From Neelides folsomi (taxonomy: Eukaryota > Arthropoda > Collembola > Neelipleona > Neelidae), in NCBI GenBank assembly GCA_034687125.1, contig JAQGBZ010000165.1:62001-126000 (forward strand): DNA of 64,000 nucleotides, written 5' to 3'. The notes under the pieces were generated by a model that worked only from the letters and a program-made list of their open reading frames with translations, had not been told where the DNA came from and did not search any database. Position numbers and translations under genes: made by a program. The first letter of the stretch is position 1. The number at the start of each line of letters is the position of its first letter. This document shows positions 1 through 12,800 of the stretch, piece after piece.

Positions 1-1106
1 TTGGCTCCACTTAATTAAGATGGGCAAAAAGGAAAAGTTTCATTTTTGTTTGAATTAGATAAGAAAATGATTGAGTGGATGACTAGGCATTTTCAGATCC
101 TTAGATTCTATACATTACAATACATTTACAATACATCTACAATACAAATCCATACAATACATTTACAATACATACAATACATACAATACGTTTACGATAC
201 ATTTTACATTGCCATTTTACATTTAGTTGGTCAGAGCAAATAAATGATCTTTGTATTATTTTGTATTGGATCAGTTGGATCTTCGCATGGAAATTTCTCC
301 TTGGTCATTTACACATTTGTGCACTAAACCATTCCTTGTTGAACCGTAGAGGATTGAGGTTGATCAGAAAAAGGCTCTCATCATCATCAACAGATTCCCA
401 TGGTTCAACCATTGGATTTATATTCATTTACCATATATAAGACATCTTAAACTCCCGGGCCCATTAACTTGGATAAATAACCTACTTTGTTACATTTAGT
501 TCGTTAAGCTCAAATCAATTCTTATCTCTTCCTTTTTCAAAGTGGCAGGATGAAACTCTTTTTCGCGATGTGTGAAAGTTCGCAGTTGGAAGATTCAACT
601 CATTAAAGAGTTCATGTCTTGTTTCAACTTTTACTGATAATTATTTTTATTTCATTCGCTACAACTTTTTGCCCTTTTCTTGATAAACCACTTTTAATAT
701 TGGCATTAAACATTTAGCCAAATGTTAAAATTGTAAATTATAATCCAATTCCTTAAAAGGATTGATTGCTAAAGTGAATATTAATAAATTTGATACATTG
801 ACATCAGCATATTTAATATAGATAAAATATTTAATATATACATAAAACATGATTCAATAAAATACATAAATTGAATATCACTTCCTACAACTATTTAAAT
901 CAATATATTTTGGCTTTTTGGAATTTGTGATTTATGGGGATTTGTGAGTTTAAATAGAAAGTGTTTCCTTAATTTCACTTAAGTTCGCGTTACATCAAGT
1001 TTTATATTTAAAAGTTAAAGTTTAAAAGTTCCGACTTTGGTGTTTGTTACAGTTTATTTGTTTTCTTATTACACCTTGGGAGTGTTTTGAGTATTCGGAG
1101 TGAAGA
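1..1106. other. Gene-free upstream region of the peptidase gene
   Basis: No gene is seen here. Bases 110-205 are a degenerate microsatellite built on ACAATACAT, and the only open frame over it (46-243) reads as low-complexity Tyr/Ile/Thr. The last 200 bases before the ATG at 1107 should hold the promoter and 5' UTR of the neprilysin gene, but I see no clear TATA box or initiator that I would defend. Confidence 0.6.
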
Positions 1107-4100
1107 ATGAGAGAAGCATGCAGGGAGTTTTATAGCGTCGCCAATTCTTCAATTTCCCAAAGGTAAGTCATTGTCATTTGGTCTCATACATTAATTTTAA
1201 AACCTTATTTGTTCATTTTTGACGTGGTTTGACCTTAAAAGGAATTTGTCATGGTGGGAGAAACGGACCAGTCTGGAAGGATGGCTTTTTGCGGTAATAA
1301 ATTTTAACTTTTTATTATGAATTATAATAATTAATTTATCCTTGTTCTAATATTATGTTCAACTTATATTTAATATCGCTATTTAACTTTAATTTATATA
1401 AATATTAAGTTTTATTATTTATTATAGTATATATATAAATATTGAGATATTTTTTATAGAAATATAGTTTACAGGGTGGGCTATAAGTTGCTTTTTTAAA
1501 CCATTGTTTATTTAAAAATTAAAACGTATTACCCACCCTGTATGTTTATGCTAATTGATAATTAATAATTAATAAGGATTGAGAACACTTTGAGTTAAAG
1601 AATACAATTTAAATTTTCATCTACCTAAAATAATTCAAACTATTAAAGTAATATTCGCCCATAGGTTGCGCTACTATATTGTTCTGTAATGCCCCAATAT
1701 GTAAATTTCTTGAACTGATCGTGATCGCGAGAAAATAATGAATTTATTAAATTGAAATGCCAATGAATATATTTTATATAGGGTTAAATATTAAAATTAA
1801 TTTTTAAACTTTTTTCAAGTGTTTCCAATCTGAAATTCGTCAATCATCCTAATTAGTAATTAGTGTTTGAATGTCTTTAATAGCTCTTTAGTTTTTAACC
1901 CAAGTTCAATATATTGTAATTAATGTGTTTTCATGATATATTTATCAAGTGACATAAATGAGTAATGACTAACATAAAGATATAGCTTTAGTATAATGCA
2001 CTTATGCATATTTATTGAACAATCATTTCTTTTAAATTGAAATAGAAAGTTTGATTAGCTAATAGCAAATAATATAATTAACATCATTCTGAAAACTGCT
2101 GCTAGTTTACTAATGAACTTTATAAGCGCATATTCAAATCAGCTATTTTTTATAATTTATACATTTTATATTGTGAATTGGAGATAAAATATCTTAACTG
2201 TACATGCCGTCAGTTTTAAATATTGAATCACGTTTAGTTATCTTCATTGTTCATCATCATCCCGTTGTTGTGATTTTTAAGGTTCTGGCTTCGGTCCTGC
2301 TATGCGTTGGCTTTGTAATGGCATTTTGGTTTTCTTCAAGCATTCAACCAGGTAAATTATTCACATCCATCTACATTTATTAGTTTGAATTTCTTAAAAG
2401 GAAACTCTTTGTGAAACTTCCGAACAATTTAAATTATTTAAGCAATTTAAAAAATTCTAATTATTTAAATTAACAAATAATTTCAACTACTTAAATGGAT
2501 TAAATTTCAGATACGAACAAGCCGTTACCTGACATGTACCGAACAGCCCAAAATGTAATTAGCAAAGATCACTTTCCATCTCATGAGGATTCTGAATGTG
2601 AAGAGTCAACCGTTTGTTTATCACCTTCATGTGTTAGAGAAGGTAAGAAAGTTTTTTTGTTTATTCAAAAGCATCTAATTCATCTAAACTACTTTATTCA
2701 TTAAATGGGAGATTAACCAAATTAATGAATTGTTATTCTCACCTCAAATATTCTAATTAATTCAAAGCCAAAAGGTTATATATTTTTTTCTTACTCATAC
2801 ATTGCTGCATATACTATTTATGTATGTATGCATAAATTGACTATAAAATAAAATATATAGGTAAGTTATAAAGGCGAACGAATAAACGAAACGAATAAAT
2901 AGTAAACACGAAGTTTCACTTTTATTTTACATGACATAAAGTTAATAGTTTAATAAGTAGGTTTCCGTCTCATGCACCAACCCAATTATTTTATCAAGTT
3001 CCATATAAAGTGTATTACTTATACAAAGTTTCAACCTTCATTGTATTATATACCAATATGAAGACTTTACAACTTATGGTTAATATAACTAATGTACCTA
3101 GGATAAATATACAATATAAAGAATATATATACAATATATAGGATAGATATACAATATATTTATATGTATCATATGAGATATGTATAATATTAATTTTGTC
3201 TGGTAATGAATTGTGCATTGTGAATGTGTTCGTTAGCTGCTTATTTGATTGACTCAATGGACGAAACTGTGGATCCTTGTGACAACTTTTACAAGTTTGC
3301 CTGTGGCGGCTTTTTATCTTCAATGACCATCCCAGATGAGAAGGCATTTATTACGTCAAATACAAAATTAGAGGAAAAACTGGCTCATCAAATTCGGCTT
3401 CTCTTGGAGGAACCTTCGATCCAGGGAGAAATGAAATGTTTCGCAGAAGCAAAGATGTATTACAACGCGTGCATGAACAAAGGTTCGATTTCACTTTTAT
3501 TAAGAATGATGCGTGAGGAATGAAATTAAGGAGATTTAAAGGAAATTAAAGAGATTTAAACAGAATTTAAAAAATGATAGAATGGAATAATTAATAATTA
3601 ATTGAAATTATAGGGAAGATTGAGGAATTGGGATTGAAACCAATGAAGGAACTTATTTTTGCAATTGGTGGATGGCCAGTGGAAAAAGGAGCAAAATGGA
3701 GATCGGAAAATTTTAAATGGCAAAATTCTGTGGCACTTTTTAGGAAATTGGGACTTTCTGATTCTTACTTTATGGAATTTACAATTACGCCTAATTTGAA
3801 GGATTCCGGAATTCGAGTGATTGATGTAAAAGGGATTTATTTAAATAAGTCATTTCATTTATTTTTTATTAAATTTAAATGTTTATTTCAACCTAATCTA
3901 TCAGATTCCATAGTCTGTCGAAAGTTTGAAAAATTTTATTTTAGTGATTTTAGATTAATTAATTTAATTTTTTTAATTAATTTTTTAAGATTGATCAACC
4001 AAAGCTTGGTTTAAGTCGAGAATATTTAGTCCAAGGATTAAGAGATGATCCAGAGATAAAAGCTTATCATGAATATCAGGTAAGAAATAGAACATAGAAT

Positions 4101-7100
4101 TAATCTCTCATTTAATTATCGATTATCATTTAATTATCAAATTATCCTTATTTATTGTCATTAATTGAATTTTCGAATGGAGGTTGAAATGGCTGTGTTA
4201 TTTGGAGCTAATCGAACTGCAGCTGAGAAAGAAATGAAAGATGTTTTAGGTGAATTCATTTTTTAAATTTAATTAAAAGTATTTAAGAAAATAATTAACT
4301 TTTTTAATAATTCTTTAATTTTTAATTTCCAGAGTTTGAAATTGAGCTTGCCAATGTAAGTAAAAATGTTTTTTATTCTCTAACTAAATGTAAGTGAATG
4401 TAAGTGAATATAAGTAAGTGTTTGTTGTTAAGTGTTAGATAAATATTTAGAGATATTTTAATATGAGTTTCTGGTTTCTGCGATTGGTTCATGTAATTTT
4501 AAAGAACTTTTAACTTAAAAGCTTCCCGTTTTGACAAATAGAAAAATTGATGTAAACAAAATTAAAAGTGAATCATGAAATGTTCAACTCAAATTCCTAA
4601 GTTTCTTAACGCTTTTTAAGTGTGTTTTGACATGTCCAAATGGTTTTCATTCTTGTAATATTTTCTTAGAATATTTTCTCATATGTTTTCTTTTATGTTT
4701 TTCTCCCATGTTTTTGTTGAGTAGATCACTGTGTCGTCAGAAGAGAGACGGAATGAGACGAAGTTGTTCAATCCATTTACCATTGCAGAGCTTGAGGAAA
4801 AGTACCCGAAGATCCAATGGCTCAAATACATCAATGACATCTTGCCAAAGGTAAAATTCATCTACCTGTAATTTTATCTACAGGTAGATGATTATTGGTT
4901 TATCTCCATCTGGGAATCTTCATAGTTAAGTACTATGCTTTACTTACTCTTTTTACTCACTTTGCTTATGGTGAGTCTGGCGAGTTTATAAATGAATAAA
5001 TTAACTTTTTATTCCTTCTGAGAAAACTCAGATAGATTTAATTTAATTCTAATGAGAATGGTAAATGGGAATGTTAATGGTTGTAAAAGAGCTTCTGGAG
5101 ATTCTCACACAATTAATCATTTTTTTCCAGAAAGTTCAAGTTACAAAGAATGAAACCGTCGTTATTGTTGTTCCTGAGTTTATCGAAAAACTTCAAAACT
5201 TGTTAGAGAAAACCAATAAAAGGTTAATCTTAAAAGCTTCACATAGCTATAATTTACATGAAGCTTAAATTTAATGAGCTTTAATTCTAAGTAACTTTAA
5301 TTTTAATATCTACTCAGAATTCAAGCGAATTATCATATTTGGAGGGCTGTGAAAAGCATGGCAAAATTCTTAAGTGAAGATGTTCTCAAATTGAGGAAAA
5401 AATATTTGAGGGTTTTTTCTGGAGAAAACTTTGATGAGCCGAGATGGAAAGAATGCGTGGAAATCATCTCCGACAGGTAAAATAAAAATTATTCTTTTTT
5501 CGCGATGTTTGGTAAAGCTATTACTGGTTTAAATTTAAGTCTTATTTAATGAATTTTATGATATTTAATATTTAATACAAACAACCTTAACATTATTATT
5601 ATTTTAATTTACTTTTGGTCAACGCCATAAACCCATTACTATCAACTTATCAACTTATCAGACATTTAAAGTTATTTATGTCTTTCACTTTTCACACACT
5701 TCTCCATTCCTTTACATTTACATACATTGAGTATTTAAATATAAAAATGTTTTTTAATTTCCTTAAGATGATCACATTGACCTCGGGGGAATTTTTATCA
5801 TTTTTTTCCAACCACGTCATAAATTACATTTTTTGCTCATTGACATCTTGTTTTTATTGATTGTGTGAATTTTTTTCTCTTGGAGTTCCTTGGAGTCTTT
5901 GAGTCTTAAAGAAGATTGAGTTGATCAAATTGTTAACATTTTTTAGCGGCCTTACTTATGCTCTCGCTTCGGTTTATGTGAAAACTCATTTCCCAGCGGA
6001 ACTGAAAGTGCACGCAATGAAGATGGTAAATTATTTGTCTGACGCCTTCAAGGAGATTTTGAGAGAGAACAGCTGGATGGACGAGAAAACAAAGTAGGGA
6101 AAATGTTGAGATAAAATTACCATTTGGGTAATTCACAATTTATGGTTTTCGGGTTTTTCTCTTTGGTTTGAAGGGAACGGGCGATTGAGAAAGCAAATGC
6201 AATGGGAGCTTATGTTGGATACACAGACGAGATTCTGAATGTAACTTTGTTGGAATCACTTTATGCTCCGGTGAGAAATATTTTAAATCTTGGATTTTAT
6301 CCACTTCCTCAAATTTATATAATCCAGTTAAATATATAACCAAATATAATAGTTAAATTTAAATCATGACTAACTTTAACTCAAGTAAATACGAGTATGT
6401 AAATATGAGTGAGTCAATATGCAAAAACTTAAAATTCCACATAGTGCATTTAGAGTATGCAAAAATAACCAAAACTCGTAAATCAGTCATCTATTGGCAA
6501 GAAAGTTCATTCTTGATAAAAATGTTGATTTCTTCTTTTAACGAATGAAAGGAAAAAAGTAATAAAAATCGGTGACCCTTGAAAATCTAATAATAACAAT
6601 GAATGATCTTCAGCGGGTCATGTTTATGCATTTTTATAAATATTATTTGGCGATTTTTGCGTATTTTTGCATTTTGGTATAAATTGAATGTAATGTTTAT
6701 TTTAGGTTAGCTTAAAAAAGAACACGTTTTTCCGAAGCACTCTTGAACTCAATGTCATTTTTGATGATTTCGAATACGGGAATTTGCGGAGTCCTGTGAA
6801 TGAAACGAGATGGATTGAAATTGGAACTCCGGTCATTGTCAATGCTTTTTATTCTTTAACTTCTAATTCGATTGGTAAGAAAATTACTTTAATTATTTAA
6901 TAACGTTTAATATTTATTTAAATTGTTATCTTTAAAAAAAATCAATAACATTCAATCAGATACCGCGATGATTGAATAGCCGAATAACTATTATTATATT
7001 AATGATTTATCAATTTTTTTAACAATTGATAAAATGCATTTATTATAAAATAATTTGCACAATGGTTCATTTATTATTCTTATAAAAATAAGAATGATTA

Positions 7101-8938
7101 TATACAAATATTCTTATAAGGAATAAATAAAGACATCAAACAATAGATAAAACTATTGCGAATATATTTTGCATATAACCTTGAAATACTAATATAATAT
7201 AAAATCATATACGCAGATCTTTTAATGTGTTTTTAACAATGTCTCATTATTATTCCAGAGTTTCCTGCAGGTAATGAAAATCCCTCAATAAAACTCTTTA
7301 CGTCATTTGATTCATCCGAAGAGATAAACGAAGGAAAACATTGAAATGATTCAATGATCTTTTATCTTTAATTATCATTTTCCATTAGGGATCTTGCAAG
7401 GAATCAACTTTGACAACACGAGACCAAATTACATGAACTTTGGAGCAATTGGATGGACTATTGGACATGAGCTCACTCATGGATATGACGATGAAGTAAA
7501 GACCTTAATTTTTTAAGGAATTTAATATGACGAATCTCATAAAGTTTAAAAACTTTAATTGGAAATGAAATCATTTAATTAATGGGCTAATTAATTGATT
7601 TAATTTAATTGATCATTTGAATGCATAAGTCATTAATATGGGTTTAATAGGGAAGGCAATTTGATGGCAAAGGAAATATCTTCGACTGGTGGGAAAAAAA
7701 AACTGAGGAAGCTTTTGATTCAAAAGCCAAATGCTTCATTAACCAATATGGGGATTATAAAGTTGATCAAGTCGATCTGAAGGTATCAAATATAGTTAAA
7801 TTTTTGAGATATTAAATTAAGTTTAATTAGTTATATGTTAATTAAACGTATTATTATTGAATTGATTAATATTATAATAAGTACAGGAAATAACTAATTG
7901 TGCTATTGTAGAATGTAACTATCAAATATTGTTACTTTCATCTTAATAGAGTTTATTCAAAAATAAACAAACGATGTTTTACATTTTAGCTAAATGGGAT
8001 CAATACACAAGGAGAAAACATTGCAGATAATGGCGGAATAGTTCAGGTAGGTCCAGATTTCATTTTTAAATTTAAATACAAATTACTCAAATTGCAATCT
8101 TTAAATAAACTTAAACTTAACTTAAACTTAACCTCAATTGATTTTGTATAATTTAGGCATATCGAGCTTATAACAATTGGGTTGATGAAAATGGCATTGA
8201 AAAGGTAAAGTCAATGATTTTAATGACTTTAATGTAAAGAATTCCTATAAGAATTCCTTTATGCTTTACAGGTGTTACAAATTGAATATTTTTTCTAATT
8301 CAAATATTTGCCCACAGACACTACCTGGATTGGTTTACAACCAAAATCAACTTTTTTGGATAACTGCTGCAATTAGGTAATACATCAATTACATTACAAG
8401 TTTACAATGACTTATTCTCCTTCGTTCTTCTCTTTGACTCAAGTCTTGTCCTAGCGACGTGCTTGAATTACTTTATTTTTCCCATCCATATTTTAACGTC
8501 TTCATCTCTTCGCTCAACTAGACGTTTGCTTTCTTGCAAATATCTTATTTATTTTTTACTTAAATTAACCATCAAGTCGGTTTGCAATTCGACTCGTCTT
8601 CAAACCAAAACTAATATGCAATGTTAAGTAGGACGAATGTAATGTAAAGAATATTATTCAATGATGTAATGTTAAAGTATGAAAAGAATATAATGTAAAT
8701 AATACAATACAAATAATACAATATGTATAAGAACGATGATGATATTTGCAATTTTTTATATAGTTATTGTAGCAAAACGAGACCTGAGTCTTTAAAAAGC
8801 GACGTTCTGATTGGATCTCATTCTCCAGATGAATTTCGAGTCATTGGGACATTTTCCAATAGACCTGAATTTTCAAAGGATTTTAATTGCGAAGTTGGAG
8901 CTCGAATGAATCCACAACATAAATGTTCCTTGTGGTGA
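1107..8938 (+). CDS. Neprilysin-family (M13) membrane zinc endopeptidase, 22 exons
   Basis: Exons: 1107-1162, 1242-1293, 2282-2351, 2511-2642, 3237-3482, 3614-3825, 3990-4079, 4183-4249, 4333-4355, 4725-4850, 5131-5222, 5318-5476, 5947-6093, 6174-6270, 6706-6874, 7259-7270, 7389-7495, 7651-7782, 7990-8046, 8157-8204, 8318-8376, 8764-8938. All phases close, giving 775 residues, close to the 700-780 usual for M13. It is a type II membrane protein: a short cytoplasmic tail with WWEKRTSLE, one membrane segment at about 36-55, then the ectodomain. Visible family marks are [20 protein letters not shown], the substrate-binding NAFY (569-572), the zinc motif HELTH (610-614), ENIAD (672-676; third zinc ligand E672), [12 protein letters not shown], and a C-terminal Cys-x-x-Trp. 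The catalytic set looks intact, so it should cleave small extracellular peptides. The exact paralogue (NEP1-like, NEP2-like or ECE-like) is not resolved. Exon 16 is only 12 bases. Confidence 0.95.
1471..1541. mobile_element. Foldback element, copy 1 (peptidase intron 2)
   Basis: A palindrome of about 71 bp opens with ACAGGGTGGGCTATAAGTTG and closes with ACCCACCCTGT. The loop carries TTGTTTATTTAAA, which is shared with copy 2 at 10576. It lies inside an intron of the neprilysin gene. The terminal sequence and the TA at the ends in better copies suggest a non-autonomous Tc1/mariner-type relic; that assignment is inference. Confidence 0.7.
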
Positions 8939-9877
8939 AGTTTTAATTGGGTTGTAAATTGAGCGAGCTGAAAAACAAGGTTGTTAAAATTATACTTATT
9001 CAATCTCCCGTGTGTAAATAGGAAATATATGCATCAATGTACCTTAATTAGAATAATTACTTAATTACAATTAGTAATTGTAATTGTCAATTACTATTAG
9101 ACATTGTTTAAACTTTATTATACTTTTTTAATCATTTATTTATACATTATTGATAAATAATTCTTTTGTAGCTTTACTTTACTAGTCAGTATTATTTGGC
9201 TTTTTATATTATGATTTATATTTTAACATTAAATAACATTTAAAATTTACATTTAAAATAACATAAATATTTAAATATGAATTTATGTATTAGAAGTCTA
9301 TTTGGAATAATTTCACAATTTTTAATCTTTTAAATGATGTAAGACCATCCTCTTATTCTTAATCGAATATAAAGCTAAATAGAGTTTTTTTAACAATAAA
9401 TTAAATCCATATAAATTAAACAATAAATGATATTTATGTAAATTAAAAAATGCATAAATGTAATGCGATATAAAACAGTTTGCTAAATTTGAAGATTTTA
9501 GTGATATTCTTTCCGAGACTCGTGACGCTTTTTTATCAATAAGAGAAAAGAGAAAAGGGTTATTGCATTAATTAATTATAATTAATATTTAAATTCTATT
9601 GGAATGATATTTTTGTTATTCATAAAGTAATAAAGATCATGAATCAAAACCATACAATCAGATCAGCACCAACTTTCTATATAAAAAACTTCTCTATAAA
9701 TACAATCGGATAACAATTAATTTAAAAATCAATTCAATTTACAATTAATTTAAAATCAAACCAATTTAAAATTTAAATTTACAAACTGAAATACTTGAAT
9801 ATAACATATATATGTTAGATATTAAATATAAAAAACAGATCCTACCAGACTATTAAAAATAATAAAACCTTATTGCA
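8939..9877. other. Convergent 3' intergenic region
   Basis: This AT-rich spacer separates the stop codons of the neprilysin gene (plus strand) and VPS50 (minus strand). No coding potential is seen. It should contain both 3' UTRs and several possible AATAAA signals, none of which I can assign firmly. Confidence 0.6.
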
Positions 9878-12800
9878 CTATCTTTTAATCTTCTCCATTT
9901 CTTCTACAATTGACAGAAGACGCTGTTTAGATCTTTTATTTCCCTGTAAGGCGCAATTGATCAAAGAATTCAATTGCTTCGCACTGTACTCCTATAATTT
10001 AATAAAAATTATTTATTTAAACTCAATTTTATAAAATTTAATTAAAATTTGAATTTAATTGCCAATTAGTTTATTTGGTCAATGTAAAAGTCCTACTGAA
10101 TGTTTTTGAATCCAATCTTCCATGATTGTATCAGGCATGTAATAAGCCTTGACATAACTCTCCACGTATTCTCTCTCCGGAAGGTTTTTGAGTGGAACGG
10201 GAGATATTTTTTCCAATTTAGAAAAGAATTGCATAAAGTCCAATTGCATCAATCCCCTTCCCCCATTCGAGCATTTCTTTGCATTGGAGAACCTGAAATT
10301 GATCATTTTAAATTGAGTCCCTTGCGGGTTCCGCTTCATCTCCTTTTATAAAAATTGTTCAATTACCCTTCGACAAAAGTCCTTGAGCAATATTTGAATA
10401 TCAGTTCCCATACAATGGCATGAACTCCAATAGGAACATTCATTCTTTCCTTTACTCTTTCTATTCTCATAGAGAAAACTTGAATGCTCTGTAAAAATAT
10501 AAAAAAATATTGGAATCTCATACATTTTTTATATAAGATATACATACAGATACAGAATACAGTATAATACTTATATACAGGGTGGGCCATAAGTTTATTT
10601 TTTATATGATTGTTTATTTAAAAAAGAAAGTAACTTACGGCCCACCCTGTACATACTATTATTTCTATATCATTTGAAATTTATGTATGGTATTTGATAG
10701 GATAGACAAGGTTATTTATTTAGGGTAGGTTAGATAAGGTTATTTAGTTGGAATATAGTGGATAGGTTAGGTTAGGTTAGGTTAGAATAATTGAATTACT
10801 CTGAGAAGAACATCGACATAGGTTGAGTGTTGGCTCATCAAGTCCCTCACTTCCCAATTCACTTTGTCCATCGATCCCAAGATGGATGGGTAATCGACAA
10901 CCTTGTAGGAAACGGGTGCGTAGATGGAACGTCGCAACTCCACAGATACAATCACAGCCTAGGAGAAAAAACATGGTCAGAAATGGACAGAAAGAGAATT
11001 CTTCTCAAATTCAATTTATTGAATTGACCTGATCGAGTAGCTGAGCTATGGATTCCCAATTCCCTGTAGGGAGATGATTCTCAACGTAATCCTTTAACTT
11101 TTCCAATTCATTCGCAAGGAAAATGGCAGATTCCGAAGCGATGATTCTTTCTCCAAGTCCGTGCAGATTCTCTTCGTTTTTCAAATCAACCAAGCCAGAA
11201 ACAATCGGATGAGCAACCTTAAAATGAAATTAAACAATTTATTAAATATAGATTTAAAGTCGTATTAAATATCATTTAAACCTTAAATTATATAAATAGA
11301 AGTTCATTTTTAATAGGATAATCCGGGTAATGAATTCATAAAAAAAGATAAATAATATGGTTAATAAATAGAACAATAAATTAAATAGTTAATATTATAG
11401 TTAAATTTAATGTCTTACTTTTCCATTGACTGGATAAGATTCATTATCCTTTTTTATAAGATTATCTCTAATTCTTGATAATGCAACTCGAACATGAGCA
11501 TTTTGGATTGACTCAATTGTAACTTCTCCCTGAAATTAACAAATTTTGTTTAACCAAAAAAATTATAGCATGTTTCGGTATTTGACGTCTTTTATGCATT
11601 ATTTATGTTAAATGTAATTAGTAATTAGTCAATTGGCAAAAACAATACTTACTTCTTCAGAAGCAAAAAATATGAAAACGGAGAAAAAATAATATTCAAA
11701 AAGTTGGCTCATGCAAATTGCCACATCGTAAGCAATCGATTTGAGTAAATGCATCATATGAAGATATCTGAAAACAAAAATAAATGAAGTCCATTTACGA
11801 ATATCGTTAAATAATTTAAACTTAATATTTAATCTTAATAATTAATCATTCATTGTAATTTGTTTAAAACGAACCTCCCAAATAAGCGAAGAATGGAAAG
11901 TGTTGTGTTTGTAATGATTGGTTTATCTTCAACATTACTCGAATCATCATTTTCTTTATCCGACATTTCCTCTTCTGAATTCTCTACGTCACTATTATCA
12001 CCATTACATTGAATCGAACTCGTTTCCTTATCCTTAAAAAGCAAATCAAAATATTTGAATGCAATTTAACCAATTTAAGTATTCAGAATGTCAGAGACAA
12101 TGAGTAAATAAAATGTTTATATTTATCAAATAAGGAACAAATTGGAAATTTTACTTACAGAGCTTTCATAAATATTTTCTTCTGATTCTTCTTTCCGAAT
12201 ATCAAATGGAGATCCAGAATTTCGAAATCGTTCAAAACACGACTTTTTACTTTTACGAGGTTCATCAATTGATAAATTAGAAACGCTGATTCCATCTTGC
12301 AAAAATTTAAATTCCTAAATTATTAAAATAAAACATTTAAAAATTAGTTTGGAATGTTGAATTCGGTTATTATGCATTTATAAAATGATAAATTAGTTAA
12401 ATATTTAGATTTTGTCATTACGTGAAGTTTTGTAACTTCAAAATCCGATCTAACAGGACAAATTTCCCAACTTTCATTTTCCAAAAATATTCTGAGTTCT
12501 TCGAGTTTGGAACAATGATATCTGTGGAAATATCGAAGACTCGCTTGCCGAATGCATTCTTGCAAACTTTCTGATTCGCTGTTGCAAAATTCATATCCAA
12601 CTTCTTTCAAACTAAATCGACGAATAATAATATTTATTTAATTATAAATATTAATATAAAATGCCCATTATCTTTTTAGTTGACTGATGATTACGGGGAA
12701 TTATCAATTGTTATTACTTGTAAATAATTGAGAGAATTTGCATAAATTCGTCGATTTTGAAACCCGTGAAATCAAATGCAAGAAGGAATGTGCGAATTTT

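Noticed and set aside
46..243. 65-codon ORF at the left edge
   Set aside because: It is the translation of an ACAATACAT microsatellite; composition and lack of splice context speak against a gene.
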